Assembly: GCF_003570715.1 (NCBI RefSeq)
Contig: NZ_QXXQ01000015.1
Coordinates: 28,287-92,286 of the forward strand
Direction: 5' to 3'
Length of the DNA: 64,000 nt
Origin: Gemmobacter lutimaris
Lineage (GTDB): Bacteria > Pseudomonadota > Alphaproteobacteria > Rhodobacterales > Rhodobacteraceae
Shown here: positions 57,691-64,000 of the stretch, piece after piece
How the letters are laid out: every line of letters starts with the position of its first letter
How positions within the stretch are numbered: the first letter of the stretch is position 1
The notes under the pieces: generated by a model
Database searches by the model: none
The model's input: only the letters and a program-made list of their open reading frames with translations
What the model was told of the DNA's origin: nothing
Program-made: the position numbers and the translations under genes

Positions 57691-58536
57691 CTACCTCGAA
57701 ATCTCCCCCACCAACACCGCGCGTCCATGAACCGCGAGGATTGCCGCGAACCTTGGACAACTGAACTGTCGGATCACGTCCCGCACGCGTGCATCGTAGG
57801 CTGCTTGGCCGATCAGCCTGCAAAGATCCGCTTCATGGAATCCCCTGTTGTTGCTTGGCGCGACCCGGATCAGCTCATTGAGCTCCTCCACTCTTGTGCC
57901 ATAGGTCCGCAGTTCTGCCGGCCCATCCTTGGGGTCTTGGGACGTGGTGGGCGAGCCAGCCCGCCACCGCCGCATGAACCCTAGCAGAAACCCGGCCGGC
58001 ACCGTCGCATTCCCTCGCAACCGATTGAAGGCAAGGAAGCGCTCCCAGATGATCTGCGTATCGACGTTCCAGCAGGCGAGCGACGTTTTCGCGGCTTTGA
58101 TCAAGTCCGCCCAGGGTGTGCGATAGACGTTGGTTCCGTTCACAATCTCGATCCTCCCTGCGAAGATATTTTTGTTCTTAGAGTCTCTAGATAGTGATGT
58201 GTCGCCTGCAGATGACACGACATCTGGAGCCGCATCAGCATCAGCGTTGCCCCCAAATCGGAAGAGCCAGGGCGCGAACTTGCCGTTCGGCTTCCATCGG
58301 ACCAGCGCCAAACCGGACGCTGTAAGCTCGACCAAAAGCGCCGTCAGATGCTGCCGTGAAACCCCCATCTTCTTAGCAAGATGCGCAAGAGTGAACGCCG
58401 CAGTCCCGCGATCAAGACCGTTGTAGCCGTCCTTCCAAGCGATGCCGTCGAGGATAATCGTCGCGAGCTTGTGGGCCGCCGTGGAGAGCGGCGTTTCGGT
58501 AATGCGGCGCAGAATGGCGCCGGTCGTGAGTTCCAT
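57691..58536 (-). CDS. Hypothetical protein with helix-turn-helix-like region, plasmid-associated
   Basis: 281 residues from the ATG at 58536 (MELTTGAILRRITETPLSTA); in-frame codons at 58605 (ATG) and 58626 (TTG) would lengthen it and the start is uncertain. Residues about 45-75 (TLAHLAKKMGVSRQHLTALL) look like a winged helix that could bind DNA. The rest has no motif known to me. It stands near virB genes, as similar HTH proteins do on plasmids of this group. A role in conjugation control or replication is only a guess. Confidence 0.55.
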   Translation of the reverse strand: MELTTGAILRRITETPLSTAAHKLATIILDGIAWKDGYNGLDRGTAAFTLAHLAKKMGVSRQHLTALLVELTASGLALVRWKPNGKFAPWLFRFGGNADADAAPDVVSSAGDTSLSRDSKNKNIFAGRIEIVNGTNVYRTPWADLIKAAKTSLACWNVDTQIIWERFLAFNRLRGNATVPAGFLLGFMRRWRAGSPTTSQDPKDGPAELRTYGTRVEELNELIRVAPSNNRGFHEADLCRLIGQAAYDARVRDVIRQFSCPRFAAILAVHGRAVLVGEISR

Positions 58537-58752
58537 GATGTGTCGTTCCGTCTTTGGACGACACCAGACCGTGAGGCGTGCAAAATTTCGTTCCGGCAAA
58601 GGCATTTGCCGGTTGAACGGGTCCAAAGCTCGCGCTAAATTCCCACTACCACGAGGAAATCAGTGCGGCGTCGGGCCTATGGTCTGGCGTCGTTTCTGTT
58701 TCTAGGGGTTGCGTCTTTCGATCGTTTCGGGGGAGGGCGGTCGTTCAGGTTC

Positions 58753-59391
58753 TCAGTAGTGAACCTCTTCGTGTCCGTAGCTGCCTTCATAGTCGCGCCA
58801 TTCGACGAAGACGGACCGATGCCAATAGTTGTGACAGTCTGCCGGTACAGCGAGATCTGAGGCAGCAGGAACCACCGACACGCTGCTCCGACGGCGGCTG
58901 TATTCGCCTTGATCGCTGTAGCTGCCCATGTAGACACTGCCCCAACTGTTACAGTCGCCATCAGAGCTGCGCCGCTGCTGGTAAGTGATCTCGAACACGC
59001 GGATCGAGCGGACGAAGTCAAACGCCGGGTCCGATATGTCGACATCCGCCCGATCCTGGACAAGCTGAAATGCGAAGGGCGTTTCCGGGATCGAGACGAG
59101 CGGCACAGGCTCACCGCGGAGAGCGATGTCGAACAGGCGCTCTAGCGGTTTCGCCTCGCCCCGGAAACTCACCCGCATCGGGCAGTTCCAGATCTGCAGC
59201 GGCGGCTCAATCGGCCAGGGCGTGATGCGGCGGATGAAAACCGCGCGGGCATGGGCGCATTCAGCAGATGCAGGCCAGCCCCCGGCAAGGCACAAGAGGA
59301 TCGCGCAATCGACCGGGTAGGCGGCAGCCGGTGTGATGGTCGCGGTAGAGAGGCCAAGTCCAAGGAGCAGGGCAGGGAGGAGAGGTTTCAC
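58753..59391 (-). CDS. Hypothetical exported protein, 212 residues
   Basis: It begins with a signal peptide (KPLLPALLLGLGLSTATITP, ending AAA) and has six or more cysteines in the mature part (DCAILLCLAGGWPASAEC, NCPMRV, GDCNSWGSVYMG, DCHNYW), so an exported disulfide-bonded protein is likely. The C-terminal part is rich in Tyr, Ser and Arg. It overlaps the gene before it by 4 bp on the minus strand and lies close to virB genes, suggesting a part in plasmid transfer or the cell surface. The function is not known. Confidence 0.7.
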   Translation of the reverse strand: MKPLLPALLLGLGLSTATITPAAAYPVDCAILLCLAGGWPASAECAHARAVFIRRITPWPIEPPLQIWNCPMRVSFRGEAKPLERLFDIALRGEPVPLVSIPETPFAFQLVQDRADVDISDPAFDFVRSIRVFEITYQQRRSSDGDCNSWGSVYMGSYSDQGEYSRRRSSVSVVPAASDLAVPADCHNYWHRSVFVEWRDYEGSYGHEEVHY

Positions 59392-59696
59392 GGGAGGTCC
59401 TTCTGGGCTGGAGGGATGTTGAGGAAGGTTGAATAGGCCTCGGTGGCCACGTGGGCTTCGGACAAAGCGCGACTGCGCTCGGTGTCGAGACAGGCGATGT
59501 GATCGCTCAGATCCGCGAAATACGCCTCGAACTCGGCCGCGATTTCTGCGCGGTACTCGGAGAGAACCGCCTCGGGCAGGGCGGTGATCGGTACCTCGGG
59601 CGCCGGACAGCGAATCACCTCTGGTTGTGCAAAGGCGGTGCAGCTCACCGAGACCACCACGCAGATCGCAGCCAGAAGCCGAGCCCGTCGGCGCAT
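59388..59696 (-). CDS. Small hypothetical exported protein, 102 residues
   Basis: The ATG at 59696 starts a clear signal peptide (RRRARLLAAICVVVSVSCTA, cleaved after FAQ). The mature part is mostly helical and acidic (EAVLSEYRAEIAAEFEAYFA). Two cysteines remain. A longer frame reaching back to 60371 crosses the divergent genes and is not credible. It overlaps the 212-residue exported protein gene by 4 bp, so the two form a small operon. Confidence 0.65.
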   Translation of the reverse strand: MRRRARLLAAICVVVSVSCTAFAQPEVIRCPAPEVPITALPEAVLSEYRAEIAAEFEAYFADLSDHIACLDTERSRALSEAHVATEAYSTFLNIPPAQKDLP

Positions 59697-59987
59697 TGGG
59701 TGCGCCTTGCAGAACCTAGATGCAGCGCCTTGAGGCGGAGAGAATCTCAATATTTCTTGGGCTTTTTCCAACTTCGCGCGCTCACACTTCGGCTCCATTT
59801 TTCCGACTGGGGAAGGCTCAGACTGCTGGCCTCGGCTGAGCATCCAACCCCTCATCCAACGATGTTGGCGCCCTTCTTTTATCGTGTTTGTCATTTTCAT
59901 GTTGAATGCGCCATACTTTCTGTTAGGCATCGCCTCACAAAGAAATCTGCGATACAACGTTCCCAACAGATGATCCGAGGGGACCCC
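59697..59987. other. Divergent intergenic region before the virB genes
   Basis: 291 bp without a gene, more A/T-rich than its surroundings, between the minus-strand exported-protein pair and the plus-strand virB unit. Promoters for both directions are expected here, but I see no unmistakable -35/-10 pair or operator. Confidence 0.5.
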
Positions 59988-60326
59988 ATGAATACCAAAC
60001 GGCGCGCATTGCCTGTCTTGCTGGAGCGCGGCTTCCGCAAGCTGGCCGCATCCGAAGGAGCGACTGTTGAGATCGAGTGTGTCAGTGCGCCCAACCCCGA
60101 CGAGCGGTTCTCGGGGGAATGGCTGTTCTACGTTGTCAGCCCAGCGGGCGAACGCTTCCTGCTGGTCACGGCCTTGGCGCGGGAACGCATCGTCAACTCG
60201 CCGATCGGCATGTTCGGGCTCGCCTTCGGCAAGCTCAACCTCGACCATCTCGACGTGCCTGCTGTCGCTGGCGCTGTCTGCACTGGCATGCGGAGCCGCC
60301 CGGGCGGAAGTGATCCGCTGGAATAA
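59988..60326 (+). CDS. Small hypothetical protein at the start of the virB unit
   Basis: 112 residues from the ATG at 59988 with GAGGGGA in front. The sequence ([40 protein letters not shown]) resembles no family I can name and has no signal peptide. The last 25 codons overlap in another frame the signal-peptide part of the lytic transglycosylase gene. It could be a small accessory or regulatory protein of the transfer system. Confidence 0.6.
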   Translation: MNTKRRALPVLLERGFRKLAASEGATVEIECVSAPNPDERFSGEWLFYVVSPAGERFLLVTALARERIVNSPIGMFGLAFGKLNLDHLDVPAVAGAVCTGMRSRPGGSDPLE

Positions 60327-60933
60327 GCCGGAAGGCCGAGGCGCTGAAGTCCAACTTGCATCTCTGAACACATCCGTCCTGCGTTATGACGGGCAGGGGC
60401 AGCTGATTGTTCCAGTGCGTCCCGAACAGAGTGAAGAAGACACCGGGGAAGGGGAGGGGGCTGAGGCCGCCGCTGATGTGTCTAACAGCACCAAAGGGGT
60501 TGCAGCCCCAAGGGATGTCCTGCCTTCAATCCGATTGATTGCCACCCGGTATCAGGACCATCCGGCTCTCGCGCGGCTGGAGCTTTCGCCTGCCGAATGG
60601 TCCGCCTTCTTCCAGGCGATGATCAAGGTTGAAAGCAACTATACCCAAGGGGCAGTCAGCCATGCCGGTGCCCTTGGTCTTACGCAGCTGATGCCCGGGA
60701 CCGCCACTTATCTCGGTGTCGATCCTGCAGACCCTATCGAAAACCTCGACGGCGGCGCGCGCTATCTTCTGGAACAGATGGCGACCTTCGGCAGCCTCGA
60801 GCTCGCCCTTGCCGCCTACAACGCTGGACCTGAAGCCGTGCGCAAATATGACGGCGTGCCACCCTTCGCCGAAACCCAATCCCACATCGTAAAGGTGATG
60901 GCGGTCTATGACCGCATCCTCACCGAACTCTGA
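60067..60933 (+). CDS. virB1: VirB1-like lytic transglycosylase (start uncertain)
   Basis: The functional part is clear: a signal peptide [18 protein letters not shown] (nucleotides about 60250-60303), a linker, then an SLT domain with catalytic Glu in [40 protein letters not shown] and [20 protein letters not shown]. It locally opens peptidoglycan for the secretion channel. There is no ATG, GTG or TTG just before the signal peptide. The nearest in-frame standard starts (TTG 60067, GTG 60079 or 60085) would put about 55-60 odd residues in front that only mirror the overlapping gene. A rare start codon or a frameshift is possible. Confidence 0.75.
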   Translation: MRSSVSVRPTPTSGSRGNGCSTLSAQRANASCWSRPWRGNASSTRRSACSGSPSASSTSTISTCLLSLALSALACGAARAEVIRWNKPEGRGAEVQLASLNTSVLRYDGQGQLIVPVRPEQSEEDTGEGEGAEAAADVSNSTKGVAAPRDVLPSIRLIATRYQDHPALARLELSPAEWSAFFQAMIKVESNYTQGAVSHAGALGLTQLMPGTATYLGVDPADPIENLDGGARYLLEQMATFGSLELALAAYNAGPEAVRKYDGVPPFAETQSHIVKVMAVYDRILTEL

Positions 60934-60954
60934 ACCAAGAAGGACAATCCCCTC

Positions 60955-61254
60955 ATGCGTAACCAACACGTGGCTCTTCTGGGCCTGACCCTTTGCACCC
61001 TTTTGATGGCCCAAGCTGAGCCTGCGCTGGCACAGGTGGTCTTCACCAAGGCCGAAACGGTCGCGACCGGTGTTCTCGCCTCTTTCCGCGGCACGCTCGC
61101 AACCGCCTTCTTTGGCATCGCCTTTGTTGTGACCGGGTTCCTGGCCGCCTTCAATCGTATCTCCTGGGCATGGGTTGCACTTGTCGTGGTCGGCGCCTTC
61201 CTCGTCTTCGCAGGCCCTGCCATCGTCGCAAACCTGCGCTCGTCCTTCAGCTGA
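60955..61254 (+). CDS. virB2: TrbC/VirB2 family pilin
   Basis: 99 residues. A signal peptide-like N-terminus (HVALLGLTLCTLLMAQAEPA, ending LAQ) is followed by two hydrophobic segments (TAFFGIAFVVTGFLAAFNRI and WVALVVVGAFLVFAGPAIVA) that make a small pilin. It forms the conjugative pilus of the type IV secretion system. It stands 21 bp after virB1 and 15 bp before virB3, the normal order. Confidence 0.9.
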   Translation: MRNQHVALLGLTLCTLLMAQAEPALAQVVFTKAETVATGVLASFRGTLATAFFGIAFVVTGFLAAFNRISWAWVALVVVGAFLVFAGPAIVANLRSSFS

Positions 61255-61269
61255 GGCGGGATCACACTC

Positions 61270-61536
61270 ATGGAGAAAAGCGCGGTCATTCTCGGGCTCT
61301 CGCGGCAAGCCAAGTTTCTTGGCCTGCCGATGCCCTATGCCATGGCAGTGGGGGCGATGACCGTGCTGCCATTTATTCTGTTCAAACCAGTCTGGTGGTT
61401 TCTCACCGCCCCGATCTGGTACGGGCTGGCGCGCTTTGCAACCAAGCTGAACCCGAACGGGCACCATGTCTTTGCCGTCATGATGCAGGTGACGCCGATG
61501 GCTATCCTGCGGAAAGGGCGGCGTCATGTTTCTTGA
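61270..61536 (+). CDS. virB3: Type IV secretion system protein VirB3
   Basis: 88 residues, normal for VirB3, with a hydrophobic part PYAMAVGAMTVLPFILFKPV and WFLTAPIWYGLARFATKLNP. It is an inner-membrane protein that works with VirB4. Its end overlaps the virB4 start by 11 bp. Confidence 0.88.
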   Translation: MEKSAVILGLSRQAKFLGLPMPYAMAVGAMTVLPFILFKPVWWFLTAPIWYGLARFATKLNPNGHHVFAVMMQVTPMAILRKGRRHVS

Positions 61537-63868
61537 GCGGGAAGGCATGCGGGGCAGGGCGCGGGAGCTGATCCCGGCGGATCCGAAAATCTATGCGCAT
61601 TTGCCCTATGTCATCGAGCTGGATGACGAGGTGGTGCGCACCCGCGACAACGGCTTGATGATCTCGCTCGAGGTGACCGGCATCGACGGGATCACGTCTG
61701 GCAGCTCAGCGATCACCGCCCTAAGGGCCGGGTTCGCGCATCTCCTCAACACGCTGGATGAGCGTTTCAGCTTCTATCTGCACCGAATGATGCGCCCGGC
61801 CCAAACCCAACTGAAACCCTTCCACGGCCAAAGCTTTGCCGCCGATATCGACCGGGCCTGGGGTGGTGAGCTGCAGCGCCGCAATCTGCAGGAATCCGTG
61901 TTGATCCTGACGGTCGTACGGCGGCAAGTTGCACCGCTTGCCGTGCCACTCTTTGGCAAAGCGGCGGCAAAGGTCTGGGGAGAGGATACTGACCGGCGCC
62001 TCGAAGAATTGCGCGAGGTGGTCTCGATCCTTGAGACCGGGCTTGGTGTGAAATCCCACCGCCTCAAGATCAGTGACGGCAGCCTGATCGGCTTTTATGC
62101 CTCGCTCCTGACCGGCGAGTTGCGCAGCAGATCGCGTATCCCGTTTGGGATCATCGCCGAGGATGCCAGCGATGCCGCCATCCGTTTTGGCAATGGTCAG
62201 TTCACGGTGGAGGAGGGGGCAGACATCCCGCGCGTCGGCGCCGTCCTCTATGTCAGATCTTACGCCACCTCGACCTGGCCCGGCATGCTGGATGCGCTTG
62301 GGGCGAGCCGCGACACCATCATCACCCACAGCTACACGCCGATCGAGCGCGGCAGTATCACCGAACGCGTAAAACGCCGCGTCGCGCAAATGCGGGCCTC
62401 CGAGGACATCGCCGCCACGATCGAGGCCCAGCTCTTCGAGGCTGCTGACAAGTCCGAAAGCGGCGAGCTCGGCTTTGGCGTCCATCAGATGACCATCACG
62501 GTGTTTGCCAGCGATCAGACGGCTCTCGACACCGAGGTCGCTCGCATCCGCGGCATCGCCCATCAGAATGGCATGCGGCTGGTCCGCGAGGTCACGGCAC
62601 TCGAGGCTGCCTTCTTCGCCATGCATCCCGGCAATATGGACTATAGGGCGCGGGACATGACGGTCTCGTCCCTGAACTTTGCCGATATGGCGGCGCTGCA
62701 TGCAGCCGACACTGGGACGGAGGCCCCGCGCCTGCCGTGGCAAACGCCGCTCACGCTGTTCCAAACCCTGCAAGGCTCGCTGCACCGGTTCAGCTTTCAC
62801 GAACCGGGTGACCCGAAAGCCGAACCGACCAATGGTCATACGCTCGTATTGGGCAAATCCGGTGGCGGCAAAACGACGACCGTCGCGTTCCTTGCGGCCC
62901 AGGCCCAAAGGGCAGGGGGCCGGACGATCATCTTCGACAAGGAAGCCGGTCTGAAGATGGCGGTCTGCGCCCTTGGCGGCCGCTATGCCGAAATCCGGGC
63001 TGGACGTCCAACCGGGTTGAACCCGCTTGCCACGGAATCCGGTGAACGCGGCGAGGCATGGTTTCTCGATTGGCTGGTGGCACTTTTGGAATCCCGCAGC
63101 GGGCCGATGACACCGCTGCAATCTGAGGCCCTGAAATCTGCCATCTCCCAGAATGGCAAAGCCCGGGAAGGGTTGCGGAATTTCCGCGCGTTTCAGGAAC
63201 TCTTCGGGGATGTCGGCGATGGCCTCGATCTGGCGCAGCGGATCAGCGAATGGGGACCAGAAGGTCGCTATGGCTGGGTCTTTGGCGAAGCTGACGAGCC
63301 CGTGGTCGATTTCACCAGCCATGATGTGACAGCCGTCGATCTCACCGAAATTCTCGACCTCGGCACCGAGCGCACCGCGATCTTGGGGTATCTCTTCCGC
63401 CGCATCGAGATGCTGATCGAAGAAAAGCGCCCAACGCTGATCTTGATCGACGAGGCCTGGAAGGTCCTCGACGACGAATACTTCGCGAAGAAGCTCGCCG
63501 AATGGCTGGTGACCGCGCGTAAGAAAAACGTCGTCGTGGTGATGATGACTCAGTTCCCAAGCCAGATCCGGGGTTCCAAAGCCCGCTCGATCCTCGAAGC
63601 GCTGCCAAACCAGCTCTTGTTCCCGAACGGCGAAGCGGCAAGTGCGGACTATGACGGGTTCCGGCTGACCGATGGCGAGGTGGACTTTGTCCTCAGCCCG
63701 ATTCCGGGTCAGCGCATGGTGCTGTCGCGCACCCCACGCAGCTCGACCGTGTTGAATGTCGATCTCAAGGCCTTGGGGCCGCTCTTGACGGCACTTGGAG
63801 GTGGTCAGGCCGGGCTCACCGCCTTTGGGGCTGACTACGCCAATCGGCCCAAATTCTGGAAGGAATGA
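61526..63868 (+). CDS. virB4: Type IV secretion system ATPase VirB4
   Basis: 780 residues, full length. Walker A is LGKSGGGKTTTVAFLAAQ (about residue 443), Walker B is LILIDEAWKVLDDE (about 636), and the arginine-rich conserved region ends in PIPGQRMVLSRTPRSSTVLN. The N-terminal half is the CagE/TrbE/VirB4 domain. It powers pilus assembly and substrate transfer at the inner membrane. Its presence together with virB1-B3 indicates that the replicon can take part in conjugation or was acquired that way. Confidence 0.95.
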   Translation: MFLEREGMRGRARELIPADPKIYAHLPYVIELDDEVVRTRDNGLMISLEVTGIDGITSGSSAITALRAGFAHLLNTLDERFSFYLHRMMRPAQTQLKPFHGQSFAADIDRAWGGELQRRNLQESVLILTVVRRQVAPLAVPLFGKAAAKVWGEDTDRRLEELREVVSILETGLGVKSHRLKISDGSLIGFYASLLTGELRSRSRIPFGIIAEDASDAAIRFGNGQFTVEEGADIPRVGAVLYVRSYATSTWPGMLDALGASRDTIITHSYTPIERGSITERVKRRVAQMRASEDIAATIEAQLFEAADKSESGELGFGVHQMTITVFASDQTALDTEVARIRGIAHQNGMRLVREVTALEAAFFAMHPGNMDYRARDMTVSSLNFADMAALHAADTGTEAPRLPWQTPLTLFQTLQGSLHRFSFHEPGDPKAEPTNGHTLVLGKSGGGKTTTVAFLAAQAQRAGGRTIIFDKEAGLKMAVCALGGRYAEIRAGRPTGLNPLATESGERGEAWFLDWLVALLESRSGPMTPLQSEALKSAISQNGKAREGLRNFRAFQELFGDVGDGLDLAQRISEWGPEGRYGWVFGEADEPVVDFTSHDVTAVDLTEILDLGTERTAILGYLFRRIEMLIEEKRPTLILIDEAWKVLDDEYFAKKLAEWLVTARKKNVVVVMMTQFPSQIRGSKARSILEALPNQLLFPNGEAASADYDGFRLTDGEVDFVLSPIPGQRMVLSRTPRSSTVLNVDLKALGPLLTALGGGQAGLTAFGADYANRPKFWKE

Positions 63869-63875
63869 TTGTCCA

Positions 63876-64000
63876 ATGAAATCAATATATTACATAACCT
63901 TGATTATCGGACTCGGGTTTGCGCCCCTCGCGGGCTGCACCGGTGTGCCGATTGCCAAGACCAATTGCTGGGCCACCGCTGGATCCACTGTGACCACTTC
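63876..64000 (+). CDS. Small lipoprotein after virB4 (partial)
   Basis: The window ends after 41 codons. The start (MKSIYYITLIIGLGFAPLAG) has a signal peptide with the lipobox LAGC, so the Cys at residue 21 would be lipidated. A small lipoprotein in this place of a virB operon may act like VirB7 in the outer-membrane complex, but the visible part is too short to name it. Confidence 0.65.
   Translation, partial: MKSIYYITLIIGLGFAPLAGCTGVPIAKTNCWATAGSTVTT

Noticed and set aside
58677..59114. 145-codon minus-strand frame overlapping the 212-residue exported protein
   Set aside because: Another frame of the same DNA; lacks a signal peptide and the cysteine pattern seen in the chosen frame.
59388..60371. 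327-codon minus-strand protein upstream of the exported-protein pair
   Set aside because: Only the last 102 codons, with a signal peptide at their start, are believable; the rest opposes the virB-unit genes.

Overview
The window is GC-rich, with tightly packed operons, many 1-4 bp start/stop overlaps and codon use typical of an alphaproteobacterium. Gene content (etfBA, a full hut set with hutC/D/F, a BCCT carrier, opine-type catabolic genes and a VirB type IV secretion start) points to a member of the Rhodobacteraceae. The VirB genes at the right edge, a tandem pair of identical insertion sequences and several truncated genes suggest an accessory replicon (a plasmid or chromid) specialised in scavenging nitrogen compounds. 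This placement is inference; no replication gene or rRNA was seen.

Layout. (1) 1-13.6 kb: a quaternary-amine (betaine-like) catabolic cluster. It has an RpiR regulator with a partial Rieske oxygenase on the minus strand, and divergently a dimethylglycine-dehydrogenase-like flavoprotein, an MDR dehydrogenase, a DMSP-lyase-like cupin, three tandem enolase-superfamily enzymes, a class III aminotransferase, etfBA, a truncated ABC permease, a [2Fe-2S] ferredoxin and a ferredoxin reductase, closed by a clear terminator. (2) 13.9-21.8 kb: a minus-strand operon of unknown substrate (aldehyde dehydrogenase, M19 dipeptidase-like protein, BCCT carrier, unknown 557-residue protein, DUF3726, RidA) with a divergent LysR gene. 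(3) 21.8-31 kb: a complete opine-type operon (LysR; three-part FAD/[2Fe-2S] amine dehydrogenase; polar amino acid ABC importer; RidA; arginase; ornithine cyclodeaminase). (4) 31-34.9 kb: two identical ISL3-family elements in direct orientation, abutting a decapitated GlxA/AraC regulator. (5) 34.9-54.9 kb: hut genes (hutC, hutD, hutF, hutI, hutH, hutG, hutU), then glutathione-dependent formaldehyde dehydrogenase and Gfa, a LysR gene, and a second unit with a VanA-type Rieske oxygenase, its reductase, a HisC-like aminotransferase, a 2-hydroxyacid flavodehydrogenase, a peptidase-ABC ATPase fusion, a binding protein and two permeases. (6) 55-57.6 kb: an amidase and a truncated FAD/NAD(P)-binding gene. 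(7) 57.7-64 kb: plasmid-type hypothetical genes and virB1-B4.

The most interesting signal is in region 5. The palindrome TTATGTGTAGACATAA in front of the hut genes recurs, as its exact inverted core TATGTCTACACATA, in front of the Rieske oxygenase operon 8 kb away, with a weaker match in front of hutD. This ties the demethylase, formaldehyde detoxification, transaminase, 2-hydroxyacid dehydrogenase, peptidase and importer to histidine control. I infer a pathway that converts N-methylated or otherwise modified histidine derivatives (for example methylhistidines, methylhistidine dipeptides or imidazole-lactate) to histidine and feeds them into Hut. Region 1 is a second candidate: three paralogous two-lysine enolase-superfamily enzymes and a DMSP-lyase-like cupin in one betaine-type operon.
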